NCBI GenBank assembly: GCA_003427395.1
Contig: BFEA01000739.1
Span: 497,273 to 528,830 of the forward strand
Direction of reading: 5' to 3'
DNA: 31,558 bases
DNA from: Chara braunii
Lineage: Eukaryota; Streptophyta; Charophyceae; Charales; Characeae
Below are positions 1 through 9,799 of this stretch, in pieces. The notes under the pieces were generated by a model. It saw nothing but the letters and a program-made list of their open reading frames with translations. It ran no database searches and had not been told where the DNA came from. Both the position numbers and the translations under genes were made by a program. Within the stretch, counting starts at the first letter, position 1, and each line of letters begins with the position of its first letter.

Positions 1-204
1 AAGGGAGGCGGTGTTGGTGCGGGGCCCCGCGGGGGTGCGGGAGTCGGGGCAGCAACGGGGGTGTTATGGGGTGGGCGGGGGTGGGGCACCCCCGCGACGG
101 GGGTCCGGGGGTCAAACCCCTACCCCGGCTTTGCCCCCGGGGGCCCCCGCCTGACAACCCTGGTTACTGGGCCCTTAGTGTAAAATCAACCTATGAAAAA
201 GAGA
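1..204. other. GC-rich segment, no gene recognised
   Basis: Runs of G and C dominate up to about position 170, and composition changes abruptly to A/T-richer DNA around 180-205, where homology to the 11.5 kb repeat family starts. An open frame of about 64 codons crosses it, but a G-run-rich sequence gives open frames by chance and the product shows no domain. It may be the edge of another repeat. Nothing else is visible here. Confidence 0.5.
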
Positions 205-784
205 CCTTTGTGCATGAGGCTTGGAGTGTGAATGAAAGAAAGAAGTGGGACTTTTGCTGATCGGAATGTGAAGTAGCCTGTGCATGCATATGAAGGCTCC
301 GGAAGGACTAAGGGGCTTGCCCCAATGACAATGGATGGAATGTGTGAGGCACGAGGGGTGCGTAGAGGCGGGGGGAAAGACTACGTTGCCGCACCCCGAT
401 GACGTCATAGGATTGTTGTGTTTAGGGAAATGGTGTGTGGCCTAAGGATGACGCTTAGCCTACGCACAAAAGAAGAGGAACTCCCAAAGAACCCCTGAAC
501 TGCCTGCGTATTGGAAGGAGCATTTGCTTGAGAACACAACCAAGAATAAAAGTGCTTGTGGAATGACCAGCGAGACTACCAATCGGCGTGAGGGTTGAGC
601 TACATCCCCAATGTCAAAGCTCTCTCGCTCGACGGCCCACCCCCATCCATCTCAAAGCGCTAGGTGGGGGTGACCCTGGGACGAACGGCGCGCGCCCTGT
701 GCATGAGTGTGGGCGGGCCGAGCCAACTGGGACCCGCAGTGGGGTCGACCAAGGCTCGAAAGTCTACCAGGGTTTGGCCCTACA
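205..784 (-). repeat. TGTAGGG-family repeat, copy A (inverted, partial)
   Basis: The reverse complement aligns with 11516 to about 12060 and with the first part of the copy at 29971. Shared landmarks are the terminus (CCCTACA at 778-784 on the plus strand), a GGTCGACC-type segment at 742-750, a CCACCCCCATC segment near 640, the CAATGTCAAAGC segment near 610 and the CACCCCGATGACGTCAT stretch near 395. By eye the copies are roughly 75-85 percent identical. The terminus lies flush against a gag-like reading frame. The family may be a solo LTR or a non-autonomous element. The left limit is uncertain because homology fades between 180 and 205. Confidence 0.75.
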
Positions 785-1405
785 CCGGGTCTGGGCAAAC
801 TCAGTCTCAAGAAGTCGGACGTAGGTCGAGAGAGGAGTGGTAGGAGGAGTGGGGGAAGTAGACGCATGAGCGGCGTGGGGCATCCCACAAGGAGGAGAGC
901 CTGATGGCGCTGCGGTCGTGCGAAGTGGGGGTGGAAGCAGGGCATCCGGAAAAGCTGAGAGTCCGGCAGAGGGTTGTGGTCCCATGACCGTCAAGATTGG
1001 AGTCTAGGCGGGTGCGCTCGTAGAGTGAGGAGAGGTCTGGCCCGTGGCGGCCGTCGCGCTAGGAGCGTGGACGATCACCAAGATGGTCGGGTCGAGGGCA
1101 GCGGAGGAGAAAGCTCCGCCGTTGCCACCACGTTGGTGGACAAGGGACCCGGACTGGGAGCGAGGAGAAGAGAGGGTTAGGATAGGACGGGCAGCGTCTT
1201 GGAGTTACCGCATGCCAACGGCAAGAGTCGCCACTTGCGCTTGTAAGGGCGCAAGGGTCGCCAGTTGCGTCTGTAAGGGCGCAAGGGTCGCCAGTTGTGC
1301 CTGGATGGGCGCGAGGAAGGAGGTGAAGAGTGTGCAGATCACCCTGGGGCTGATGGCCCCGGTCCGCCGGCACGGGTGTGCAGAAGGAGGTGCGCCCGAA
1401 GGCAC
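785..1405 (-). pseudogene. gag-like relic with 10-residue coiled-coil repeats
   Basis: One minus-strand frame runs from 1405 to 785 and is broken by a TAA near 1204 and a TAG at 1004-1006. The first part carries three repeats of the type LATLAPLQTQ (plus-strand DNA 1216-1310, 30-bp period), followed by a Ser/Pro/Thr-rich stretch and the closing segment YVRLLETEFAQTR, which ends exactly at the CA terminus of the adjoining repeat. Heptad-like Leu/Gln repeats followed by Pro-rich sequence are common at the N-terminus of gypsy Gag proteins. No zinc knuckle or major Gag core is present. Its direction is opposite to the pol relic that begins at about 1438, so the two do not belong to one intact element. 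The family assignment is inferred from composition only. Confidence 0.45.
1216..1310. repeat. 30-bp tandem repeat, about 3 copies
   Basis: The unit GGGCGCAAGGGTCGCCAGTT plus ten more bases repeats three times with a few substitutions. The period is ten codons, so it makes decapeptide repeats in any open frame. The minus-strand reading gives amphipathic Leu/Gln repeats. Confidence 0.8.
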
Positions 1406-1810
1406 TCACAAGTGAGAGAAAAAAAGAAATGCCCACCTCTGTCGTACGTCGGCATCCCATCGATGCGCGATGTCGAGCAATCCATCCAGCTTGTGCCTAA
1501 CTATCATGTTTACCACCAGACACCCTACAGATTATCGATCCCTGAGGCCAGCGAACTGAAGCGTCATCTTGAGGAACTCCTGGGACTAGGTTTTATTAAA
1601 CCCAACAGCTCCCTGTGGGGTGCACCCGTCCTCTTTGCTCGCAAAACGGATGGAACTGTTTGTCTCTACATCAATTATCACGGTCTCAACCGCTACACGC
1701 TTACGAAGAGCTACCCCATGCCTCATTTCGACGAGTTGTTCGACCGCCTAGCAAGAAACCGCTTCTTTACGAAGATTGATCTTCGTAGCGGTTACCATCA
1801 GATCCGCATC

Positions 1811-1934
1811 GCTGCAGTAGACCAACCGAAGACAGCGTTCTGATCGCGCTTCGACCACGATGATGCCATTTGGCCTCACCAACGCACCCGCTACCTTCTA
1901 GACATACCCGCTGCAGCGGACCAACCGAAGACAG
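1811..1934. repeat. short direct duplication at the RT deletion junction
   Basis: A 25-bp segment starting GCTGCAG (1811-1835) recurs at 1910-1934 with two mismatches. The second copy sits exactly where the RT sequence skips the YxDD region, between NAPATF and the downstream palm/thumb sequence. It looks like filler copied from about 100 bp upstream while a break was repaired. Confidence 0.7.
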
Positions 1935-2220
1935 TCGTACCCTTGAGGAGCATCTCAAACACCTCCGCGACGTCCCTGACCGCTTGCGCAAACATGGCTT
2001 CTACGCCAAGCTCAGCAAGGATTTCTTAGGACACTACGTGTCTGACCAGGGTCTCCACATGGACGACTCGAAGATCACTGCTATCGCAGACTGTCCTAAC
2101 CCCAAATCCGTCAAGCAACTTCGAAGTTTCTTGGACTTACGAGTTATTACAATAAGTTCATCCGAGCTTACGCCTCCTACTCGCATGTCCTCACCTCTAC
2201 CCTCCCCTCCACGAGGACGC

Positions 2221-2350
2221 CTTCCGCGCCCTCAAGAAGGCAGTGACATGTACACTGGTTCTCGACCTACCCGATTTCGATCGCCCTTTTATCTTTACCA
2301 CCGGCACGTCAACCTTTGTTGTAGGCTTCCGCGCCCTTAAGAAGGCAGTG
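2221..2350. repeat. short direct duplication at the RT/RNase H junction
   Basis: The 25-bp segment starting CTTCCGCGCCCT at 2221-2245 recurs at 2326-2350 with one mismatch. The second copy interrupts the sequence just after the start of the RNase H connection and introduces residues that belong about 35 codons upstream. The frame downstream is shifted. Confidence 0.7.
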
Positions 2351-3302
2351 CTTTCTCATATTTTCCCCACCTCTTTTGATTCCTCTCATCCTCAAATCCC
2401 TCACTTCCCACCACCTACCCCTACCACTGCTTCCCGCCTGGCGCCTACTCGTCCAACTACTGACGAGCCTTCTATTAACTATTCTCCTACCATCGCCGAG
2501 GACGGTACTGTCGAGTCTCGTTCAGGTGATTGTCCGATAGCCTTCAACCCCCGTCAGCTCTTGCCCGCCGAGATAAACTACACTGCTGATGAACGTGGGG
2601 TTCTCGCAGTAGTTTATGCCACTCGGCACTGGCGTCACTACCTGCACGGGGGCACCATTCACGGTGCACACGGACAACTCTGTTGTCCAGGCTTTTCTGA
2701 CAAAGCCGAAGCTCACTCCTCGACAGGCTCGTTGGTGGCGCGACCTATCTGAGTTTAGTTTCACCACTGAGCACATCAAGGGTGAGACCAATCAGGTCGT
2801 AGGTGCCTTATCCCGGCGCCCTGACCATGATATGGAGCAGATCCAGCTCGCTGCCATCTCGGTCACCACCGTCCACCACTCGGTGACCGACGAGTTTCGC
2901 ACTCAGTACCGCCACTGCTTCGACTATCGCGACATCCATGCAGCCCTTCGGAGTGGCAAGACCACCCCGAAGTACTTTCTCTGGGACAACGGTCTTGTGT
3001 ACTGGCACGGTTTACAAGGCACCAAAGAGTCCCCCTCCACTGGACAACTACGTGTCCGGGCAATAGCAGAGTTCCATGACCAGGAATGCGCCGGTCATAT
3101 GGGCTTCCACAAGACGCTGGCTCGTGTGAGCCTCTTGTACGTCTGGCTGAAGTGCAAGGACTTTGTGAAGGACTACGTCACAGAGTGTCCCACCTGTCAG
3201 GAGGTGAATAGTGCGAACCACCTGCTTAATGGTTTGCACCAACCTCTTCCTGTCCTTGAGGATCGTTGGCAGTCCATCTCGATGGACTTTATTGGTCCTC
3301 TT

Positions 3303-3900
3303 CTATCTTTTTCTGCCCTTCTTCTGACTTATTTTTCTCCCATTCCAACCTTTTTTTCATCTCCTCCTCCTCCTTTCTCAATCTTCCCACCTTCTTTTCC
3401 TTTTGTTCCGTCAACTTCACATCAGTTTTGACTTGCTCCTCCGGGGTATACGGCTGCGTGCACCTACCGATCGAGACACCACACCCAACCCGAATGCATG
3501 GCGAAATCCTAAGGGGAAGAGTATGGGAGAAGGACCCCCAATATCACGCTGAGGGCCAAGAAGCCGAACATGGGATAGTCATCCATGGTGAGATACGGGC
3601 ACAATGGTCAGACTCCGCCTACTCACCCTGTAGACCTACCCTCAAGACTTACTTACCTCAACACTCAACTCTAATCCTAACCTAAATCGTGGTCTACTAA
3701 CTCTCCAATTTCTTCTTCCCTTCCCACTCCAATCAGTACACTCCCCTGGAGAGCTGGTGGCCAACCAGCTCTTTAAGGTCTGCCAACACGAACCTCAGGA
3801 GTTATTTATTTAACGGAGCAGACCAGACGCCATGGCCACCAGATCAGGTTTGTTCTGAAGACTTAAAGCCCCTCGCTGCGTCAGCACCGATTCAATCGCA
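3303..3900. other. non-coding stretch: CT-rich tract and small hairpin
   Basis: Positions 3303-3430 are strongly pyrimidine-rich and begin abruptly inside integrase. The rest shows no domain in any frame. GAGCTGGT-GGCCA-ACCAGCTC at 3751-3771 is a perfect 8-bp-arm inverted repeat. Probably repeat debris. Confidence 0.5.
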
Positions 3901-3901
3901 T

Positions 3902-4150
3902 GTCGGTCAGTACCGGTCTTCAGGCTAGATGTGTTGTTTTATGACCGCCCACCGCTCATGCCCATGCTCCCTACTTTCAGGTGATGCATCCAACTGCCGA
4001 GCATCTACCTAGCGACCTTCTCCCTTCACTGCTTCAGCTCAGGTTCAGGGTTGTGCCGGTCAGTACCGGTCATGGGCAAGCCGGGTTGTTTTACGAGTGC
4101 CCACCACTCATGCCCACGTCCCCGACTTTATGGGTGATTCATCCAGCAAA
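3902..4150. repeat. diverged two-copy tandem repeat (~150 bp)
   Basis: A block starting with GGTCAGTACCGGTC near 3905 is repeated from about 4057. Each copy continues through a TTGTTTTA segment, a CCCACC-CTCATGCCCA segment and a GGTGAT-CATCCA segment. The offset is about 152 bp and divergence is substantial. No coding potential is apparent. Confidence 0.65.
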
Positions 4151-4471
4151 TGGGTTCAATTAACATGCATCCTCAACACGTACGACAAAACTCAAAGGAC
4201 TCACAACAACAAAAGTCAAGTGCGGCCAGATTGACATCAACATAAATGACTGATTGCAGCAGAGGTCTCCAGTAAAGTTCAGGGAAGCTACCAAAACAAA
4301 CCAAAAAATGAATTGCATAAAAGACAAGGGCCGGGGCAAGCAGCACTTCACTAGGCTTGATGACGTCCACTTGATGACGCTCCTCGATCGAAGGTACATA
4401 TGCCGCTCGCCCTTTGTAGGCCACTTCTCCTTCCCCCCTCACTCAACTCCAACCCCGATGTATCTTTCTCC

Positions 4472-4489
4472 TTTTTTTTTTTTTTTTTT
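4472..4489. repeat. poly-T tract, 18 bases
   Basis: An uninterrupted run of 18 T on the plus strand lies in otherwise unremarkable sequence, upstream of the primer-binding site if read on the minus strand. Confidence 0.9.
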
Positions 4490-4550
4490 ACTGCCTACCG
4501 ACCTTGCCCCTTGCCAACACTGCTTCTCTAAGTGGATGCAGTAGGATTCA

Positions 4551-4562
4551 GCTCCGATACCA
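4551..4562 (-). promoter_or_regulatory. LTR-retrotransposon primer-binding site, methionine-tRNA type
   Basis: The minus strand reads TGGTATCGGAGC, one base different from the usual plant initiator-Met primer site TGGTATCAGAGC. One base separates it from a CATTGCA end of the kind that closes an LTR. The order means that a minus-strand element has its 5' LTR to the right (from 4564) and its internal region to the left. The internal region to the left shows no recognisable gag. Confidence 0.75.
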
Positions 4563-4563
4563 G

Positions 4564-5090
4564 TGCAATGATTCTCAAGTCAATCACCCTCAAACTCACA
4601 CATACATGCAACGAACACTCACATGAAAATCTGTGATGGAAACAAGTAGCCGAGACGCAAGAGTTGCATGAAGGGATTGGCACCAAAGTATTATTATTTT
4701 ACAAGAAAGTGTTCAATTCTCCTTCGGCTTCGCCGCTCACTTTCACATACGCAAAACAGGTATTTACCCGACTTTCCCTCTTCTCTCTCTCTCGCGCGCG
4801 CGCCCGCGCCTTCTATCGCTCAACCTCACAGTCTCTCTCTCTCTTCTTCCCCTTGGATCGTGGCCTGGATACACCTGCTCAAATCAGACTCAGACCTTCG
4901 CGGCTATGGCCACCCTGCTTCCCTGCCACTACCCTAGCTATGGTTGACGTCGATGCTCCCTTCCTCCTCGAGCACAGTCTTGCCCAAGTCGCTTGGTCAC
5001 ACAAGCAGCAACAGCGCTTCCACAACTTCACGAATGAAAAATTGTCGGGCTGCTGCACTTTAGCAGGTAAATATAGAAGTTGGACCTGAC
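4564..5090 (-). repeat. probable 5' LTR end (R-U5 part) of a minus-strand retrotransposon
   Basis: On the minus strand this stretch ends in CATTGCA immediately before the primer site. It contains an AATAATAA stretch that could serve polyadenylation (near 4690) and TATATTTA at 5075-5068, a possible TATA box. A CT/CG microsatellite lies at about 4780-4812. The outer border of the LTR is not resolved; 5090 is only the limit of the supporting motifs. No second copy was found in this window. Confidence 0.45.
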
Positions 5091-6009
5091 TTGGCCGACT
5101 TCGGACCAGCTCCGGTCAGCCGCGGCCTATATGCGGCAATCGTTTTGTCGGTCTGGAAGCTTCTTGGACTTTCCTAGGACATGCTGCAATTTTTGTGGAC
5201 TCGGGGACTGGATTGGACTTTCTGGACCTTTCTGTCGGGTACCGAACTGACTGCAAGATGACTTGAATTTCCTGGAAAAAGGCCCGACTTAAACCTAGGA
5301 CGCCCCTTCTAACCTACTGGACCTACTCTGCTGGGACTTTAGAGACTTCCGAAACTTTGGGGTCTCAGTGCATGACTCTCAGGTGTCTGCAGCGTGAAAT
5401 CCTTTCAATATCCATACACAACCGGCAAATGACTGCAACTGGAGATGTATGGATGAATGGGTTCTTATGTTGTTCTGGAGGCTCCTTTAAAATATGTATA
5501 TGCTTATATAATATGTGTATATATCGTCAAACAGAACTGCCTGGTAAACCATCGCAGAGATGGAGAAGAGGACAACAAACGAGGGGCTGGGACAAATTGT
5601 TTCGTCGGAGTTCACCGACTCGTCAGGAGGCTGAACCCTCAACAGTCTGCAGAATCCTCTGACTGATTACACTGTAAGTGATAATCCACCTTAACCTCGG
5701 TTGTGGTTAAGCATCAAAAATTGTCCGACAACTGATACCTGATACCCGGAGGTGGGCACCAACCACTGCCCTCAACTGTGACGCAAATCGAAGCAGACTA
5801 TCACTCACCCACACCAGATGGAAAACTCTACAGACTGCCAGTTCAGGCCTACGATGCTGGTGCGAGGCCCATGCCTCTATGAGCTCCTTATGGCCCCATC
5901 CTGAAGCATGTTGGCCGCCCTAAGTGAAGGCGGGCTCGACGAGGCCCTCAGGGCCCTGTTTTGGTCACCACGCAACTCAAGGAAATTCAGGCAGTTGCGC
6001 AGCACCAGT
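5091..6009. other. gene-free stretch
   Basis: No domain is recognisable in any frame. Short open frames of 60-100 codons give unremarkable products. Just before the LTR-like repeat at 6010 a short frame with TTQLKEIQAVAQHQL could be a Gag coiled-coil remnant, but it is too short to call. An AT-rich patch lies at 5490-5530. Confidence 0.4.
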
Positions 6010-6782
6010 TGGTTGAGAGAACCCAGGCCCTGGGCCGTCTGTGTGAATGTATGGAAAGCAGGCCCTGGGCTGCATACGGGTACTGGGCCGAACACAGGCC
6101 AAAGGCAGTTGGGCGCATGCAACCACCTCAGGCCCAAGGCCTGTTCTCGTGCGTGCTGGGCCTCAGGCTATCGGGGCCTACTGGAAGCTTCCTGGGACCG
6201 GACGCAGGCGGGCCACTTCGATATAGCAAAGGGTCTGCCTCCGCATTCCTCATTTCGGTGCTGGCTGCATGCTGCGCAAGCGCTGCTGCGCTATTTGCTG
6301 GTTGTCGCCTACGCTTTCACGGGCGAGCAGGGAAGGAGCATGCAACCATAGCCGAGCTGCGCTGCTGTAAGTTGGGTGAGGCGCAGGGTGGTCCTTGGGT
6401 GCAAGTGGCATCTGTGTGTTGGGGAACGAGGTTGTGAGTGTAGCGAGAGACATACCTGGTACTGGAAGCGTGCGACATTGGTCGCTGTATGCTCGTACTT
6501 CGAAAAGTTGTTGTCGTCAACATTCGGCATGGTAGTCTAGGCTCGATAGGACCTGTCATCAGTAGTCTGGGCGCCGAGCGCCAGATAGGATATCAACATT
6601 GGTTCTTCATTGATGATGATGATGAGACATTGCCAGCATTGTCAATTTTGAGCTTTTGGTGTCTTCTTATTTGGTGATTCTCGTGATGCAATACTGCTGT
6701 TGGTTCGAGGTCACGACTATCTGGTCTTGTGAATATGATGTTGTTTGATTGCTGAAGTTCGCTATTGCTCATCTTCCTTGCA
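6010..6782 (+). repeat. LTR-like repeat, left copy
   Basis: Begins TGGTTGAGAGAACCC and ends CTTCCTTGCA, so it has the TG...CA form of an LTR. It is about 95 percent identical by eye to 9041-9799 over its whole length. The differences are mostly single bases, plus about 15 extra bases near 6275 (a small GCAAGCGCTGCTGC duplication). A methionine-type primer site follows three bases after CA, which makes this a 5' LTR in plus orientation. Long open frames cross it in several phases, but they are high-GC shadows. Confidence 0.8.
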
Positions 6783-6785
6783 ATT

Positions 6786-6796
6786 TGGTATCGGAG
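6786..6796 (+). promoter_or_regulatory. primer-binding site after the left LTR
   Basis: TGGTATCGGAG lies three bases after the CA end of the left LTR, the expected place and sequence for minus-strand priming by a methionine tRNA. The last base of the usual 12-mer differs (T instead of C). The same TGGTATCGGAG core occurs in the unrelated site at 4551-4562. Confidence 0.75.
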
Positions 6797-7859
6797 TTGT
6801 GGTAAGTTTGCGCTCATCTGGCGCTCGTCTTCTGCCTGGTACGGTACATACATGCGGTCTGCTTGGCGAGTTTGGTCGTAAGTGGTGTGTAGTGAGGAGG
6901 GAGGAGGCGAGTGAGTGGCGACCAAGGAGGTGAGGGGATCGCCAGGAAGGCTACGAAATGTGTAATGTGGTCTGGACAGTGTGATGAGAACTATCTAATG
7001 TGCTATTGATGCTGAAGTGGAACGGCGAGATAATGCTGGTTGTGCCGGTCATCTCAATCGCCATAAGGTCATTTGGTGAGATTATCTCTGTGGTTGGGGG
7101 CAACTATTTGAGGTACGTTGCTCTTAACCTGATCTACCCTCTTCGACACTTCTTACCGTGAGGTTGTGTGTTCCTTCTTGAGAGTCCTCTCATTGTGAGG
7201 TGTCGAGTGCGCTCAACCTTGAGAGTCGGCAATGATCACGTGGAGCATCTGGGAGAAGATGGGCGGAGCTTTCTGAAGGGCCCTGGACGAAGCACTGGGT
7301 CACGGTCACCGGCTGCGACGTAAAAGAATTCCTGGAGTCACTTGGGGGCGGACGTTCAATTGCCTCTGGATCAGCCAATGGTTGTAAGGCTCGCTGCACG
7401 CGAGGATAATCCAGTGCAGGGCTGGCCAACTCAGCAGATACTCGGGGCACAGGGGTGGNCCGGACACACACCNTTAGACACGNGANGCTCTCNAGATTGC
7501 TCAGGGACGNTGACGTCAAGTGATACTCAGGGGAACTAAGGGAGGGGTAAATTCCAGGTGATAAGTTCGAGAAAATTCCATGCTGTCCTATCCACACAAA
7601 TGATTCTATTTTTATGTTTTGATTAGTTAGGTATACAGCCATTGACATCTGACAGAGAACATTAGTTAGAACAGTTTCTTGTTCATGGTGCTTCCGTTTG
7701 CGGACTAGTCAAACTAAAAATAGTTTTATTTGAAGGAATCTGACTTACCTGTTGACCCAAATGTAAAGTCTCTGAAATAGCCACCAGTTAATTGGTCTGT
7801 GCACTACGCTGCGGTAGGCACCGAGAGTGCCTTAGTGCAGATTGTGTACAGGGCTGTAG
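6797..7859 (+). other. untranslated leader; poor-quality bases
   Basis: No coding signal is seen. Six isolated N fall between 7459 and 7510, so the local consensus is unreliable and frame analysis there means little. The position fits a 5' leader between the primer site and gag. Confidence 0.45.
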
Positions 7860-7879
7860 CTTATAAGCGACGAGGAGGA

Positions 7880-9040
7880 CACTAGAGAGGACGACCAGAG
7901 GATATTGCGATTGGCTAGACGCCCAGCTTAGGGAGAGGCAGCTGCAGCAGAGGAGGGCTAGAGCAGCAGAGGCTAGCAAGGCACTTGTGAGTGAGGCCGC
8001 AGCTTCGGAAGCCATGGCCACTTCTGCGCAGCAGACTACTCACGCCGGTAGTTCAGGGTCTGTCGGGTCAACGGTCGCGCAGACCTAGAGTCAGTCCGCT
8101 GGCGTCATGGCAAGCCAGCCACTAGCGTTGACGCCCGATGAGATCGCCATACAACAAGCAGCATTGCAGGAGGCACAGCTACAGAAGGCGTTAGGAGATA
8201 TAAAAGCGGAGAAAGAAAGGATGATCAGATGAAGAGCCACGATGCAGCGTAGACAAGCGGATGTTAGTGAGTTAGAGGAGATGGACTTCACGCAAGTGAC
8301 TGATGATGTGAGGATCGTACGGTCCGTCCTGCTAAATGTAGCGGAGATGCAGGACCATTAGACAACCATCCTTCAGGAAATCTAGCAGAATCTAGCCCTG
8401 TTGGTTGGGCAAGCGCAGGTAACGTCGCCAATGTCCAGGCCTGGTGCCTGGCCCGTTGTACATCCTCCTCCTTTTGTCCCACCGGTGACTGGGGTATCCC
8501 CATACGTAACCCCATCATCGGTTGCGATAGTTTCCCTGGGCATGCCGCTATCAGAAGGGGTATCATGGGACTAGTTTGCAGGTTCCTGTACAGACAGGGT
8601 ACACCCAATCTCCGTTGCACGTTGCGGTCACCATGCAGCCTGCTGTCTCGCAGCCTGTGCAGCCGCTGGGCACACAGCCCCATCAGATGGCACAGCAACC
8701 TGTGTCAAAGAGTCCACAACCCGGAGCGATGCAGGGACCGAGACAAACACAGTGGGTTCCAAAGACGGCCATCGCCGCTCCGAAACCCTTTACAAGGGAT
8801 AAGAGAGGTCAAGACCTCGACACATGGTTGAGGGTTGTGCCAGTCTATGTTAGGTGTAAACTTACCTTGCCGCACGAAGAAGTGCTTGTGGCTGCCTCCT
8901 ACCTAGAGGGTAGTGCAGCAAGATGGTTGAGTGGTTTAGTGCAGCTCCAGGGGTATGGTCATGACTTCCGCGCTTGCGCAGTCACCCAGAAATTGGAGGA
9001 CTTCCTGAAGATGGTGGTAGAAAGGTGGCACAACGCTAGT
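7880..9040 (+). pseudogene. gag: gag relic of an LTR retrotransposon
   Basis: The N-terminal part (about 7890-8570) is Arg/Gln/Ala-rich and looks like a coiled coil (for example LDAQLRERQLQQRR). It is followed by a Pro/Val-rich linker. In that frame stops occur at 8086 (TAG), 8230 (TGA), 8359 (TAG), 8383 (TAG) and 8572 (TAG). A frameshift near 8575 opens the second part, which holds the Gag core: KPFTRDKRGQDLDTWLRVVP, then AASYLEGSAARWLSGL, then QKLEDFLKMVVERWHN. This is the usual retrotransposon-gag order (retrotrans_gag type), in which the protein forms the capsid around the RNA. The sequence stops a few codons after RWHN, exactly at the right LTR-like repeat, so the capsid C-terminus and zinc knuckle are missing. 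Homology to the Gag family is clear; the species link is from memory only. Confidence 0.85.
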
Positions 9041-9799
9041 TGGTTGAAAGAACCCAGGCCCTGGGCCGCCTGTGTGAATGTATGGAAAGCAGGCCCTGGG
9101 CTGGATACGGGTACTGGGCCGAACACAGGCCAAAGGCAGTTGGGCGCATGCAACCACCTCAGGCCCAAGGCCTGTTCTCATGCGTGTTGGGCCTCAGGCT
9201 ACCGGGGCCTACTGGAAGCTTCCTGGGACCGGACGCAGGCAGGCCACTTCGATATAGCAAAGGGCCTGCCTCCGCATTCCTTATTTGGGTGCTGGCTGCA
9301 TGCTGCGCTATTTGCTGGCTGGCGCCTACACTCTCACGGGCGAGCAGGGAAGGAGCACGCAACCATAGCCGACCTGCGCTGCTGTAAGTTGGGTGAGGCG
9401 CAAGGTGGTCCTTGGGTGCAAGTGGCATCTGTGTGTTCGGGAACAAGGTTGTGAGTGTAGCGAGAGACATACCTGGTGCTGGAAGCATGCGACATTGGTC
9501 GTTGTATGCTCGTACTTCGGAAAGTTGTTGTCGTCAACATTCGGCATGGTAGTCTAGGCTAGATAGGATCTGTCATCAGTAGTCTGGGCACTGAGCGCCA
9601 GAAAGGATATCAACATTGGTTCTTCATTGATGATGATGATGAGACATTGCCAACATTGTCAATTTTGAGCTCTTGGTGTCTTCTTATTTGGTGAATCTCG
9701 TGATGCAATACTGCTGTTAGTTTGAGGTCACGACTATCTGGTCTTGTGAATATGATGTTGTTTGATTGCTGAAGTTCGCTATTGCTCATCTTCCTTGCA
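9041..9799 (+). repeat. LTR-like repeat, right copy
   Basis: Near-identical partner of 6010-6782, TGGTTGAAAG to CTTCCTTGCA. It lacks the ~15-bp internal duplication of the left copy. It directly abuts the gag relic on its left with no purine-rich tract between them. The first bases on its right are CTGGTTTTGCCAGTG. Confidence 0.8.

Larger units (their letters stand above)
1438..3302 (+). pseudogene. pol: Ty3/gypsy pol relic: RT, RNase H, integrase N-terminus
   Basis: Broken polyprotein of a Ty3/gypsy LTR retrotransposon. The RT finger and palm start is clear: GAPVLFARKTDG (from about 1618), then INYHGLNRYTLTKSYPMP and FFTKIDLRSGYHQIRI (to about 1812). Stops follow at 1841-1843 (TGA, from an expected Arg codon) and 1899-1901 (TAG, where Gln usually follows NAPATF). 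The YxDD catalytic loop is absent: the frame jumps from NAPATF to RTLEEHLKHL. After frameshifts come an RNase H part with VHTDNSVVQAF (near 2672) and a connection ending in GALSRRPD. Next is an integrase H-H-C-C zinc finger (H and H in ECAGHMGFHKTL with the preceding His, then CPTC near 3190) and the first integrase Asp in SMDFIGPL near 3285. Homology ends at 3302 in a CT-rich tract, so the rest of integrase is missing. Confidence 0.9.
6010..9799 (+). mobile_element. candidate pol-less LTR element with gag relic
   Basis: Two ~0.77 kb LTR-like repeats in the same orientation bracket a primer site (6786), an untranslated leader and a decayed gag that runs straight into the right repeat. There is no protease, RT or integrase between them. 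High LTR similarity would suggest a fairly young insertion. Two facts weaken the one-element reading. No polypurine tract precedes the right LTR, and the flanks (CCAGT left, CTGGT right) are not identical. The right LTR could instead be a separate solo insertion into gag, where its own flanks CTAGT and CTGGT agree at four of five bases. Confidence 0.55.

Noticed and set aside
5908-6437. Overlapping 147- and 158-codon frames across the left LTR
   Set aside because: High-GC LTR sequence opens several frames at once. The right LTR copy carries small indels that shift them, so they are not conserved as proteins.
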